NCBI GenBank assembly: GCA_016717265.1
Contig: JADKFX010000001.1
Span: forward strand, 3,732,501-3,796,500
Origin: Saprospiraceae bacterium
Lineage (GTDB): Bacteria > Bacteroidota > Bacteroidia > Chitinophagales > Saprospiraceae
Reading direction: 5' to 3'
DNA length: 64,000 nt
Shown: positions 1 to 9,582 of the stretch, piece by piece
How the letters are laid out: every line of letters begins with the position of its first letter
Position numbering within the stretch: position 1 is the stretch's first letter
Notes under the pieces: model-generated
Databases searched by the model: none
Seen by the model: the letters and a program-made list of their open reading frames with translations, nothing else
What the model was told of the DNA's origin: nothing
Translations under genes and position numbers: made by a program

Positions 1-496
1 CAAACTGCCTGGTATTAAATTCTGCAAGTTGCTTATTTCCATTCTCGCCAAACAATAAATATTCAATCGTATGAAATCCTTTTAAAGTTCCTTCCAATGC
101 ATCTACATAGGTTTTATTTAATACATCTGGACTTGCCATGACAGCATCCAAATCAACAACATTGACTGGCCATGAATCTATAGATGGATCAATCCCCTGT
201 TGATCTACTGGACCAAATAAAAAACCTTCAGATTGTTCCCATGGAATTCTAGAATTGCGCCAAGCTAATCTAGCCAATTCTAAATTTCCAGTTGAAGTAT
301 TACTCTTAAGTTGGTCAATTGCAATTAATAGCAACTTCGATTTATCATTCAAATCTTTATAAGTATTTATGATAACCTGATTTGTTGAATTGCTTAGTAC
401 ATCCGAATAATCAACAGCTGGCTTAATTGAATCTTTTGAACAAGAGATAAAATTAAAGATGCTGAGAAGGACAAAAATAGATTTCAAATATTTCAT
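1..496 (-). CDS. Imelysin-family (M75) lipoprotein, 3' end outside window
   Basis: The N-terminal 165 residues are visible and the C-terminus runs off the window start. The ATG at 496 opens MKYLKSIF followed by a hydrophobic stretch and a lipobox-like FISC with Cys19, so this is probably an outer-membrane or periplasmic lipoprotein. Near residue 145 the text GFHTIEYLLFG matches the GxHxxE motif of imelysin proteins (peptidase M75 family), and the region around GPVDQQGIDPSIDSWPVN is also typical. Imelysins are iron-regulated surface proteins thought to bind a metal ligand or haem; protease activity is doubtful for the family. The gene lies 41 bases downstream of a porin gene on the same strand and the two are probably co-transcribed, which fits an iron-uptake module controlled by the AraC gene further upstream. 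Confidence 0.85.
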   Translation of the reverse strand, partial: MKYLKSIFVLLSIFNFISCSKDSIKPAVDYSDVLSNSTNQVIINTYKDLNDKSKLLLIAIDQLKSNTSTGNLELARLAWRNSRIPWEQSEGFLFGPVDQQGIDPSIDSWPVNVVDLDAVMASPDVLNKTYVDALEGTLKGFHTIEYLLFGENGNKQLAEFNTRQF

Positions 497-537
497 AAAT
501 TTCTATTATTTAATATATATATTAAAAATAATGATTA

Positions 538-1839
538 TCAAAGTATAAAACCAAAACCTAATGACATCGTTTCTTGATACTTATTGACAGCAATTCCAAT
601 TATTTGCTTAGAATATTGTCCTTTTAAAATTAACCAGTGTGTTGGAAGATAATTAAATCCAAATGCAATCGCATTCCGTTCCCATCTTGGATTATTAAAA
701 ATGGATCCTTCTGTTGCAAATTGTGTATCATAATAATCATATCTTCCAAACATAAACAGTTTATTCTTCATACCTTTTTTTATCAACTCTGAAACTTGAA
801 ATCCAAACTCTAAACTGGCACCGAATGCTTGCTTCCCGACCGGGGTTCTTTTCACATTTAAATTGTTAGATAAATTTCGATTAGCATTGCTTACCGCTTC
901 AGAATTTTGAAGTTGACCAAACAAAGAAATAATTTGAACTGAGAATAAATTCCACTTTAAAGCAGTATGAGCTTCAAACAAAGCTAAAAAAGCATTTTGT
1001 TGTAAATCTGGCTTTGGACGATTATTTCTAGTATTCCCGAAATATCCAGAAATGCCAAGATGATTATTATCATTAAACTTATAATCTAATCGTATTACAC
1101 CTGCTATGTCTTCAGCATTTACAGTTTCAAACCTTCTTTGATTGCCGCGTTTGATAAAGTTTGCAGAATTAAAAGCAGATCCATCTAAACCTGCCACTAC
1201 ACCTAAATACCAATGTAAATGCTTTCTAAAGATTCCATTCAGCAAAATTCCATATTCTGTCCAGTTGGTAGGCAAAATGACATTTTCCATTTCTGGAAGT
1301 TGATTTGTTCTGTATTCATCTGGCTCATCAAAAAAATTAGACAATCCAAATGGTACTTTTACTCTCCCGAAGGAAATATTCACATCTGTATTAAAATGAT
1401 ATCGAATGTTAAATTGTTCCAACCAGATTTCACCTCCTTTTTCCACTTCATATTCAAATTCACCAAATTCCTCTAATGGGTCAAATTCAAGCGTAACACC
1501 TGTTCCTCCATGCTCAATTTCTAATTCAGAAACCAATTTCCATTGATCATCAATTTGATAATTCAATTCTAAAACAGCCCGTTCAAAATCTATGTCATTT
1601 CTTTTTGCTGGAAATAGCTGCCAATTATAACAATTCAAATTCATAACACCATATCCAGATAAATGCAATTTCTTTTTCAAATCTTTTGAATTCGTTTGAA
1701 TAATTTGCAAAGAATCTAAATTTGAAATCTGAGCATTCAAATATGAATAAAACAATATAAAACAAGCTAAAATATAAAATGTCTTAAATGATATATAGAA
1801 ATTATAATTTAATTTTGGCAATATTATATCGGCTCCCAT
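538..1839 (-). CDS. Outer-membrane beta-barrel porin
   Basis: The product has 433 residues. A hydrophobic segment at about residues 17-36 ends in YLNAQ, a plausible signal peptide, although the ATG at 1839 gives it an unusually long N-region. The rest is rich in alternating hydrophobic and aromatic strands (for example SFGRVKVPFGLSNFF and MFGRYDYYDT) and ends in LGFGFIL, with a C-terminal aromatic/hydrophobic residue as in barrel proteins. It resembles the phosphate-selective porin O/P-like barrels of Bacteroidota; substrate specificity cannot be read. Placement directly before the imelysin gene and after an AraC gene suggests a role in iron or metal uptake. No frameshift or missing region was seen. 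Confidence 0.75.
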   Translation of the reverse strand: MGADIILPKLNYNFYISFKTFYILACFILFYSYLNAQISNLDSLQIIQTNSKDLKKKLHLSGYGVMNLNCYNWQLFPAKRNDIDFERAVLELNYQIDDQWKLVSELEIEHGGTGVTLEFDPLEEFGEFEYEVEKGGEIWLEQFNIRYHFNTDVNISFGRVKVPFGLSNFFDEPDEYRTNQLPEMENVILPTNWTEYGILLNGIFRKHLHWYLGVVAGLDGSAFNSANFIKRGNQRRFETVNAEDIAGVIRLDYKFNDNNHLGISGYFGNTRNNRPKPDLQQNAFLALFEAHTALKWNLFSVQIISLFGQLQNSEAVSNANRNLSNNLNVKRTPVGKQAFGASLEFGFQVSELIKKGMKNKLFMFGRYDYYDTQFATEGSIFNNPRWERNAIAFGFNYLPTHWLILKGQYSKQIIGIAVNKYQETMSLGFGFIL

Positions 1840-1984
1840 AGATTCTATGAATTATGATTAAGAATTAAATATGGATGCATTCTTAACAAATAGTGATCTC
1901 TCTACAACGATCATTTATAAAAACAAACGATTCCCTAAGGGCGTTCGTAAAAAATCAAGCTATAAACTGCTGCAAAACCATTTG

Positions 1985-1992
1985 CAAAAGTA
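1985..1992 (-). promoter_or_regulatory. Candidate -7 box upstream of the porin gene
   Basis: On the minus strand this reads TACTTTTG, a match to the Bacteroidota -7 consensus TAnnTTTG. It would give a leader of about 140 bases before the porin ATG. That leader holds an imperfect hairpin at about 1927-1948 (outer ACGA/TCGT, inner CCC/GGG) followed on the minus strand by a T-rich run, which could be a weak terminator for the AraC transcript or an attenuator. No clear -33 element was found. Confidence 0.35.
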
Positions 1993-2051
1993 GCACTGGA
2001 ACCACAAGTTAAAATTGTCAAAAACGAAAAAGTGAATGTCCTAAACGGAAA

Positions 2052-2807
2052 TTATTTCAATTCGCTTGGGCTGAAACCGTGAATTTTCTTAAAGGCTTTA
2101 GAAAAACTGCTGGATGAAGCATATCCAAGGGATTCGGAAACTTCATAAACGCTGAATTGTGAATTTTGGATTAATCCTTTGGCCAAAATCATGCGTTGCT
2201 CCATTACAAAATCATAGATAGTCATATTAAACATCTCTTTGAAACCCTTTTTCAGATAGCATTGATTGATTCCTATGATTTTAGCCAAATCTGGAATGGT
2301 AGGAGGATTATTTAAGTTTTCCAATAATATTTGTCGAGCTTGAATGATTTTATCTTTGTTGTAATCAAATTTAAGAAATCTACAATTAGCACAATCTCCA
2401 GATTGCTCCAAATGAAGACTATAAGCTCTTAGAAGTAATTCAACAGCTTTGCTCTCTAAAAATAATTTCCTGTAAATTCCATTCAAATTTGTGGTCCAAA
2501 TATCCATAAGAATAAATTGGGTATTGCAACAAATTGATTGAGAGTGAGACGGCAATGCATGAAAAGGCCGGGAGAAATCCTTATTTTTAAAATACGATTG
2601 GTCAAATTTAATATGGATGAGAAAACTTGTTACTTTGGTCTCGGAAGGCTCGCATTCATTAGAATTTGTGAAATAATTCAGTTCAATGGATTCTTCAAAA
2701 ATTTTTATAACAAGCTCATTCCCAATAACTGAGACCAAAGGTTCAAAGGATATTTGAAGCCCACTAGCAATTAATTCGGTATGGTTTCCAGCCAAAATCC
2801 TTTCCAT
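2052..2807 (-). CDS. AraC-family transcriptional regulator, PchR-like
   Basis: The product has 251 residues. The last 90 or so carry the two helix-turn-helix units of the AraC/XylS family: IPDLAKIIGINQCYLKKGFK and, nearer the end, VYEVSESLGYASSSSFSKAF followed by FSPSELK. The N-terminal 150 residues look like the ligand-binding part of PchR/YbtA-type regulators, which sense siderophores. The gene stands just upstream of the porin and imelysin genes on the same strand, so it is a good candidate for their activator. Cysteine-rich spots (SICCN, GDCANC) are visible in the sensor part. The siderophore or iron ligand is inferred from family and neighbours, not seen. Confidence 0.85.
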   Translation of the reverse strand: MERILAGNHTELIASGLQISFEPLVSVIGNELVIKIFEESIELNYFTNSNECEPSETKVTSFLIHIKFDQSYFKNKDFSRPFHALPSHSQSICCNTQFILMDIWTTNLNGIYRKLFLESKAVELLLRAYSLHLEQSGDCANCRFLKFDYNKDKIIQARQILLENLNNPPTIPDLAKIIGINQCYLKKGFKEMFNMTIYDFVMEQRMILAKGLIQNSQFSVYEVSESLGYASSSSFSKAFKKIHGFSPSELK

Positions 2808-3007
2808 TAATGAACAAAGTTAGGAAGAACCGCATAAATTATGGCTCAAACCTTAATTCTTATAGAGATTAGATTTTTCGATAAAGCTCTTTAATGGATA
2901 CCAAGTTAACAAAAAAGGTAAAAAGGGATCTATAAAGCATGAATTCAAAATAGCATTTATATTATGTTGACGCAGCATTTTAAATAAAAACTACGTATAA
3001 TTGATAT

Positions 3008-3577
3008 ATGGACTCACTAAAGCCTGCTTTGTCAGAGCTCTTGCAGGGTGAGAAACTAAGTCAAAGATCTGCACAAAAGGCTCTCTATGAACAATATTAT
3101 AGCTTTGCCAAAACCATTTGTTTGCAATATAGTTCATCTGGAGCAGAGGCTGTAGAAATTTTGAATGATGGTTTTCTAAAAATTCTTACCCAAATTGATC
3201 TTTATAATTCTGATTATTCTTTCAAAAGTTGGTTGAGAAAAATCATGATCCATAAAGCGATCGATTATTACAGACAACACAAAGCGAAAACCCAAATACT
3301 ATCTTTAGATTCAGGCAAAATACAAGAACCTTCTTATTATGATTTTCCAGATTTGGATAACATAGAAGATTTGATCCCTGTATTACAAAAATTATCACCC
3401 GCATATCGACTTGTTTTAAATTTATAAGTCCTGGAAGAATATAGCCATGAAGAAATTGCAGAAAAATTACAAATAACTGCAAGTACTTCGAGATCTAACC
3501 TTTTCAGAGCATTGCAAAAATTAAAAGAAATGTTGGAACCTACTGTTAAATCTAAGCTTAAAGTTTTACAAAAATGA
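3008..3577 (+). pseudogene. ECF sigma-70 factor interrupted by one in-frame TAA
   Basis: The ATG at 3008 opens a typical ECF sigma factor: region 2 is visible in the first 100 residues (EILNDGFLKILTQID, SFKSWLRKIMIHKAIDYYR). After residue 139 (YRLVLNL) a TAA at 3425-3427 stops translation. The same frame then continues without a break as VLEEYSHEEIAEKL and TSRSNLFRALQKLKEML, an intact region-4 helix-turn-helix, to a TGA at 3575-3577. Read through, the protein would have about 190 residues, the usual ECF length. Family members normally have Tyr where the stop sits, so a TAT-to-TAA change is the simplest explanation. The full-length stop overlaps the next gene's ATG (ATGA), showing original translational coupling. 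No ATG, GTG or TTG start is placed to restart region 4. Sequencing error or stop readthrough are alternatives. Confidence 0.8.
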
Positions 3578-4173
3578 ATAGATTTTATTCTAAATATTGC
3601 GATAAATTAAAGAATCAAAAGCTTGCTGACTTCAATGAAGAGGATTGGAAAAAATTGGAAGCTCCATCACAATCTAAAAACAAGCATTGGCCGCTTTTTT
3701 GGCCTTTATTCTTTATAATTCCACTTTTAGCTGCCAGGTCATTTTATAATTTAAATGGTCTTGATCCATTGAAACACAGCTCTTTAAATATCCCGGTATC
3801 TTCATCTAAATCAGAATCTAAAACAGTGACCATTCATGATACCATTTACATTAAAGAATAGATCGATGTTCCAAGAATTGTTTACTTAAAAAAAATTATT
3901 CAAAATCCTAGAGAAACTAAAAATCTTACACTTAGTTCAGACAGTCCTAATTCCGAACTCATTTCTGATCAAGTTAATTATTCTCCTAACTTCGATTCTC
4001 CTAGAAAGTCTATTGAAAACAATCTTGAAAATAGTGCAACGCCTTCTCAAGCATTTAAAACTGAAGAAGCAAATAAAATTGAAGATTTATTAAACGGAAT
4101 CAGTTATGAATTTGAAATGTTATGTCGGGCAAATGGCGAATTAATAAGTATGAAAGCAGAAAAAGGAGATTAA
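3574..4173 (+). pseudogene. Membrane partner of the ECF sigma factor, interrupted by in-frame TAG
   Basis: This 200-codon frame starts in an ATGA overlap with the sigma gene. A soluble N-terminus (MNRFYSKYCDKLK) precedes a transmembrane segment at about residues 41-60 (WPLFWPLFFIIPLLAARSF), then a Ser-rich outer part. A TAG at 3859-3861 follows HDTIYIKE. The same frame continues as IDVPRIVYLKK and runs 103 more codons to TAA at 4171-4173. The layout (short cytoplasmic part, one TM, extracytoplasmic part, coupled to an ECF sigma) fits an anti-sigma or sigma-modulating protein, but no named domain was recognised. Both genes of the pair carrying one nonsense codon, one TAA and one TAG, suggests joint loss of function. 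Two unrelated sequencing errors so close together are less likely but possible. Confidence 0.65.
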
Positions 4174-4206
4174 TAAAGGACTTTTAACTTTGGTAAGATT
4201 CCATTT

Positions 4207-4245
4207 AAAGCTTGATAATTTCTATCCATTATCAAGCTTTTTTTT
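4207..4245 (+). terminator. Rho-independent terminator after the sigma/anti-sigma pair
   Basis: An AAAGCTTGATAAT arm pairs with ATTATCAAGCTTT across an 8-base loop and is followed by a run of T residues on the plus strand. It sits 34 bases after the end of the broken membrane-partner gene and ahead of the converging formate dehydrogenase gene. Confidence 0.85.
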
Positions 4246-4326
4246 AGTTGATTATTTGGATATAATTTAAATAAAACCGAATCAATATTAGTGGTATTGA
4301 AATCAACTATAGCAGAAGTGAAAAAA

Positions 4327-7083
4327 TCACATTACAAGCATTTCAACTTTCTGAATTCTCACACAAACGACTTTAAATTCAGGACATTTTGCAATGCTAT
4401 CACTAACATCAGAAGTTACAATATTTACAAATAATTCAGGAAAATGAAAGGTAGTACTTATGACACCTTGTTTGACTTCATCGGTAAGATGTGCTTTTAT
4501 TTCTATTTTACCTCTGGCAGATTCAATTAAAACCAGGTCTCCTTCTTCAATTTGATAGCTGATAGCATCTTCTGGATTAATTAAAACCAAATCTTCAGAA
4601 ATGATTTCAACATTACCTGTTCGACGGGTCATGGTGCCAGCATTGTAATGTTCCAGTACACGGTTTGTGGTAAGGATAAATGGAAATTCTTCGGCATTTT
4701 CAAGGATCTCCGGAGACTCTACATATTCCTTAAATTCAAATTTACCTTTTCCGCGTTTGAATGTATCAACATGTAATATTTTAGTATCCGTTCCATCAGC
4801 TAAGACAGGCCATTGTTTACCGTTATCACCGAGTTCATCCCATTTTACACCTGCAAAGAATGGTACTATCTGACAAATTTCTTCAAGCATACTTTTAGCT
4901 TCATAGGCCGCTTGTTTATAACCCATTCGATTCATAATATCGACCATAATTTGTCCATCTACTTTTGAATCGCCAATTGGTTTAACTACTTGCTGCACTT
5001 TTTGTATACGACGTTCACCATTTGTAAAAGTCCCTTCTTTTTCTAAAAATGAAGCTCCTGGTAAAACTACATGTGCTAGTTTGGCTGTTTCGGTCATAAA
5101 TATTTCCTGGACGATTAAAAGATCCAAGGACTTTATAGCTTTAATAACTTTATTTGTATTTGGGTCTGATTGAACCAAATCATCACCCATTATCCATAAT
5201 GCTTTAAATTGACCTGCAATTGCAGCATTATACATTTCTGGTATTTTTAATCCTACTTCTGATGGAACTTCTACTCCATAAAATTTGCTAAATTTTTCCT
5301 GTACTTCGGGCAACGTAACATCATAATAACCTGCTGCTTGATAAGGTTGAACGCCCATATCTGCCATTCCCTGAACATTATTTTGGCCTCTTAAAGGATT
5401 TACACCGCATCCCGGTTTTCCAACATTACCTGTAATCATTGCCAAATCTGCAATTAACATTACCGTATAGGTGCCTTGATAATGCTCTGTGACCCCTAGA
5501 CCATGAAATGACATTGCGAGTGGAGCTGATGCATATGCAATTGCGGCAGCTTTTGCTTGTTCGCGAGGAACTCCGGAAACATTTTCCAGTTCGCTGATAT
5601 TTAATTTTAAAATATTTTCTTTAAAATCATCAAAACCTTCTGTTCTATTACTAATAAATGATTTATCAAATAACTCCTGTTTTACAATATAATAGAGCAT
5701 CATATTTAAAACAGCAACATTCGTACCTGGTCTTAATTGGAGATGATGCGTAGCATATTTTGCCATTTCAGTACGGCGGGGATCAATTACAATGGTAGTC
5801 TTTCCTTTCATTGCATGCTGCCTTAATTTAGCACCCGTTACTGGATGCCCTTCGGTAGGATTGGCTCCAATTACTAAAATGGCAGAAGTTAGTTTAAGAT
5901 CTTCAATAGAATTTGTTGCGGCGCCAGTCCCAAACGTGCGTTGCATTCCCAAAGCAGTTGGTGAATGACAAACTCGGGCACAACCATCAATATTATTGGT
6001 GCCAATGACAGCCCGAATAAATTTTTGCATTAAATAATTTTCTTCATTCGTACACCGGGCAGAAGAAACTCCTCCAATTGCATTTGGACCAAACTGAGTC
6101 TTTATATCCGTTAATTTTTCTACGATAAAATCATAAACTTCATCCCAGCTCACCCGTTCCAATACTCCATTTTTACGAATCATAGGATATTGCAGTCGTT
6201 CTGGATGGTTATAAAATTTAAATGCATAACGACCTTTCAAACAAGTATGACCTTGATTTACATCTGCATTAAAAGGCGCTTGAATACTTAATATTTTACC
6301 ACTTTTAACGCTTACTTCAAGATTACATCCAACTCCACAATACGTGCAAACAGTCCGAACTTTATCTTGTCCAACTAAAGCTTTAGATTGGAATACATCA
6401 GAAATCGCAGAAGTCGGACATGCCTGAGCACAAGCACCACAACTTACACAGTCAGAATCCATAAAAGATTGATTCATCCCTTTAATAATCTGACTATCAA
6501 AACCACGTCCCATAACAGACAATACCAATTGACCTTGGACTTCATCACAGGCTCTGACACAGCGATAACACATAATACACTTTGACAAATCGGAAGTCAT
6601 GTAGGGATGACTATTGTCTTTTTCCCTATCCAGGTGGTTTTTACCCTCTGGATACCGAACTTTCCGAATACCTACTCTTGCCGCCACATCTTGCAATTCA
6701 CAATTTCCATTTACTTCACAGGTAAGACAATCTAATGGGTGATCTGTAAGGACAAGTTCTATGATATTTTTTCTTAATTTTTGAATGGATTCTGACTCGG
6801 TTGCAATGATCATTCCTTCTTCAACGGGGGTATGACAAGCAGCAACAGTGCGGGATACTCCATTTCCTGGCCTTGAAACTTCTACACTGCATACTCGACA
6901 AGATCCAAATGCTTCGAGATTTGGTGCATCGCAAAGGGTAGGAATTGTATTATTTTCAAAATGCCGCCTTACAAAGCTTAAAATTGTTTCTCCCTGTTTT
7001 ATTTCATATGAAACGCCATTTATGCTTGCATTTTTAATGGCAGGCTGATGGAAAAGGTCTGGTGTTAAGAATTCCGTCTTCAT
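4327..7083 (-). CDS. fdhA: Formate dehydrogenase alpha subunit, molybdopterin enzyme with NuoG-like N-terminus
   Basis: The product has 918 residues. A plant-type 2Fe-2S domain (FGSCRVCSVEVS) is followed by a His/Cys 4Fe-4S region (DHPLDCLTCEVNGNCELQD), two ferredoxin 4Fe-4S clusters (CIMCYRCVRAC and CVSCGACAQACPTS), the catalytic-domain cluster (CTYCGVGC), then molybdopterin oxidoreductase and dinucleotide-binding domains (LTTNRVLEHYNAGTMTRRTGN). The metal-binding residue is Cys372 next to His373 in ARVCHSPTA; selenocysteine enzymes such as E. coli FdhF have Sec here. It would oxidise formate to CO2, or the reverse, in the cytoplasm. No NuoE/NuoF-like partner or fdhD is adjacent, so the electron acceptor is unknown. 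It could be another oxidoreductase of the same family, but the Cys-His pair and layout favour formate. Confidence 0.88.
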   Translation of the reverse strand: MKTEFLTPDLFHQPAIKNASINGVSYEIKQGETILSFVRRHFENNTIPTLCDAPNLEAFGSCRVCSVEVSRPGNGVSRTVAACHTPVEEGMIIATESESIQKLRKNIIELVLTDHPLDCLTCEVNGNCELQDVAARVGIRKVRYPEGKNHLDREKDNSHPYMTSDLSKCIMCYRCVRACDEVQGQLVLSVMGRGFDSQIIKGMNQSFMDSDCVSCGACAQACPTSAISDVFQSKALVGQDKVRTVCTYCGVGCNLEVSVKSGKILSIQAPFNADVNQGHTCLKGRYAFKFYNHPERLQYPMIRKNGVLERVSWDEVYDFIVEKLTDIKTQFGPNAIGGVSSARCTNEENYLMQKFIRAVIGTNNIDGCARVCHSPTALGMQRTFGTGAATNSIEDLKLTSAILVIGANPTEGHPVTGAKLRQHAMKGKTTIVIDPRRTEMAKYATHHLQLRPGTNVAVLNMMLYYIVKQELFDKSFISNRTEGFDDFKENILKLNISELENVSGVPREQAKAAAIAYASAPLAMSFHGLGVTEHYQGTYTVMLIADLAMITGNVGKPGCGVNPLRGQNNVQGMADMGVQPYQAAGYYDVTLPEVQEKFSKFYGVEVPSEVGLKIPEMYNAAIAGQFKALWIMGDDLVQSDPNTNKVIKAIKSLDLLIVQEIFMTETAKLAHVVLPGASFLEKEGTFTNGERRIQKVQQVVKPIGDSKVDGQIMVDIMNRMGYKQAAYEAKSMLEEICQIVPFFAGVKWDELGDNGKQWPVLADGTDTKILHVDTFKRGKGKFEFKEYVESPEILENAEEFPFILTTNRVLEHYNAGTMTRRTGNVEIISEDLVLINPEDAISYQIEEGDLVLIESARGKIEIKAHLTDEVKQGVISTTFHFPELFVNIVTSDVSDSIAKCPEFKVVCVRIQKVEMLVM

Positions 7084-7215
7084 TGAAAACCCAATTTTTG
7101 TTCAAATAGTAACATAAAAGCAAAGGGTTAATTTACGTCGAAATCACAAAATTCGTGGAATTATTTTCAAAGAAGTGAATTATAACATCCTCATTAAGCC
7201 AGTTTGGTTTACATA

Positions 7216-9582
7216 TTAATTTCGCAAGGGTTTATTGTTTTCAAGCATATATTGAATTCGTTCTAATGTTTTAGGTTCTGTACATAAACTTAAAAACGCT
7301 TCCCTTTCAAGATCCAAAAGATATTGTTCATTTACTTTTTGGGCATAACTTAGATCTCCACCACATAAAACATATGCAATTTTACGAGCAATTTTTATGT
7401 CATGATCTGAAGCATATCCACCTAATTTTAAACTATGTGCAGCGACATACAATGCAGCTAATCCTGTTTGTCCCAACACCATAATATCTTCTCTCGGTAC
7501 AGGTCTAATATAATTTGTTGAAAGTTGCAAAACTTTTTGTTTTGCCTGGAAAATATTGGATGTTCCAAGAATACAAACGCTATCTCTTTTGGCATCCAAA
7601 TAACCAAAATCATAGGCTTCATAAGCAGAAGTAGCTACGGAAGCAGTAGCAATTGTTTTAAACCTTTGAATCAATTGAGGGATTTGTACTTCTCCTTCCT
7701 TAAATTCATCACTAAGCCTCACTGCAAATTCTTTTGTGCCAGCACCTCCGGGCAATATACCAACACCCACTTCTACTAAACCTATATAGGATTCGGCAGC
7801 ACAAACAGAAGCATCACAATGCATCAATAATTCAACGCCTCCTCCAAATACATATCCTTGAGTTGCTGTAACCACTGGAATTGAAGAATACCTGCAACGC
7901 ATTGAAGTATCCTGAAACATTCTCACCGCCAAATCTAGTTGATCATATTCCTGTTGAAATGCCATCATTCCAACCAACATTAAATTTGCACCGACAGTAA
8001 AATTTGTTGCATTATTTCCAATAACTAATCCTTTCCATTGTTGTTCTTCAGCAATCCGTATCGATTCTTGAATTCCTTTTAAAATACCCTCGCCAATAGC
8101 ATTGTATTTACTTTTAAATTCTAAACACAATACACCATCTCCAATATCATGTAAAATAACTTCATCATTTTTATAAACACTCGCTTTTTTATCAAATAAA
8201 TGAAACCTAATTTCATCTTGTTGCCCTGGTATTAGCAAGTAATTCTCTGAATTATGATCATAGTAAAACAATTGTCTATTCTCTGTTGCATAAAACTGTG
8301 TCTTATTAACTGCTTTCATACTCAAAATCCAATCTGCTGGCTGCTCACCGGATTCCTCAATCAATTTCAAACCAGCTTCAAAACCAATAGCATCCCAGGT
8401 TTCAAAAGGTCCAAGCTCCCATGCAAATCCGTTTTTTAAAGATTCATCAATTGCAAATACAGTTTCTGTAATTTCAGGAATTCGCTGAGATGCATAAGCA
8501 AACAAAAAACCCAGTGCCTTGCGAACAAGCATTGCACCTGCATCGTCCATTTTTATAATAGCTTTTATTCTCGCTGATAAATTTTCTATTTGTTTTGAAA
8601 TAGTTATACTCTCCAATTTTGATTTTGGGTCTTGCTGATACTCCAGTGTATTTAAATTCAAAGCCGAAAAAACTGGCCTTCCCTTTTCATCTTTCTGAGA
8701 TGTCTTTTCATAAAATCCTTTTCCAGATTTATTTCCAAACCATTTTTGGCTGACCAAATAATTAATACTCTTAGGATGCTGGAGTTTTTGAACCATCTCA
8801 TCCTTTGGACAATTCGCACGCAAACCTTCAACAACCCAAGTAGCAGTATCAATGCCAACTAAATCCATTAATCTAAATGTTCCGCTTTTTGGCCTACCCA
8901 ATGCAGGTCCTGTTAATTTATCAACATCCGATATACTTAACTTTAATTCTTCTGCTAACTCAAATATTTTTGACATGGTAACTACGCCTATTCTATTTGC
9001 GATAAATGCGGGAGTATCTTTACATAAAACCGTTTGTTTGCCGAGAAAATGCTTTCCGAAATCCATAAAAAATTCTACAACGTCTGATTTTGTTTCTGAG
9101 GTTGGAATAATCTCCAAAAGTTTAAGATAACGTGGAGGATTGAAAAAATGAGTTCCACAAAAATGTTTTTTAAAATCGTCAGATCTATCCTGTATTAAAA
9201 AATGAATTGGTATACCAGAAGTATTTGAACTCATAAGCGTTCCAGGTCTTCGAAACGATTCTATTTTTTCATACAACAATTTTTTAATCTCTAATTTCTC
9301 AATTATAACTTCCAATATCCAGTCACAATCTTTAATCCGATGTATATCATCATCAAAATTACCAGTTTGAATATTTGACTTGAACTTTTTATGAAAAATA
9401 GGCGTTGGTTTAGAGGCCAATGCTTTTTCTAAAGCAGCATTTACAAAGGCATTTTTATTGGCTCCTTCAGAGGCTAAGTCCAGTAATATAACCTGAAAGC
9501 CAGCTCCTGCAAGATGACAGGCAATTCCTGAACCCATTAAACCAGAACCTAAAACGGCTATTTTATTTATTCTATATCCCAT
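7216..9582 (-). CDS. fadN: 3-hydroxyacyl-CoA dehydrogenase/enoyl-CoA hydratase fusion, FadN type
   Basis: I chose the ATG at 9582 (MGYRINKIAVLGSG) because the NAD-binding fold begins there; a longer frame starts at 9678 but adds 32 residues unlike the family. From the start, 788 residues cover a Rossmann motif GSGLMGSG, 3-hydroxyacyl-CoA dehydrogenase with FCGTHFFNPPRYLKLLEIIP and its C-terminal domain, then an enoyl-CoA hydratase/isomerase domain with GGGVELLMHCD and GLVEVGVGILPGGAGT, whose two Glu residues match the catalytic pair. The dehydrogenase-first order is that of B. subtilis FadN, opposite to E. coli FadB. It catalyses the middle steps of fatty-acid beta-oxidation. The usual neighbours, a thiolase and an acyl-CoA dehydrogenase, are not adjacent here. 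Confidence 0.88.
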   Translation of the reverse strand: MGYRINKIAVLGSGLMGSGIACHLAGAGFQVILLDLASEGANKNAFVNAALEKALASKPTPIFHKKFKSNIQTGNFDDDIHRIKDCDWILEVIIEKLEIKKLLYEKIESFRRPGTLMSSNTSGIPIHFLIQDRSDDFKKHFCGTHFFNPPRYLKLLEIIPTSETKSDVVEFFMDFGKHFLGKQTVLCKDTPAFIANRIGVVTMSKIFELAEELKLSISDVDKLTGPALGRPKSGTFRLMDLVGIDTATWVVEGLRANCPKDEMVQKLQHPKSINYLVSQKWFGNKSGKGFYEKTSQKDEKGRPVFSALNLNTLEYQQDPKSKLESITISKQIENLSARIKAIIKMDDAGAMLVRKALGFLFAYASQRIPEITETVFAIDESLKNGFAWELGPFETWDAIGFEAGLKLIEESGEQPADWILSMKAVNKTQFYATENRQLFYYDHNSENYLLIPGQQDEIRFHLFDKKASVYKNDEVILHDIGDGVLCLEFKSKYNAIGEGILKGIQESIRIAEEQQWKGLVIGNNATNFTVGANLMLVGMMAFQQEYDQLDLAVRMFQDTSMRCRYSSIPVVTATQGYVFGGGVELLMHCDASVCAAESYIGLVEVGVGILPGGAGTKEFAVRLSDEFKEGEVQIPQLIQRFKTIATASVATSAYEAYDFGYLDAKRDSVCILGTSNIFQAKQKVLQLSTNYIRPVPREDIMVLGQTGLAALYVAAHSLKLGGYASDHDIKIARKIAYVLCGGDLSYAQKVNEQYLLDLEREAFLSLCTEPKTLERIQYMLENNKPLRN

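Noticed and set aside
3428..3577. Separate region-4 gene, as in split sigma factors such as SigO/RsoA
   Set aside because: No ATG, GTG or TTG start lies before the helix-turn-helix in this frame; one stop codon explains the break more simply.
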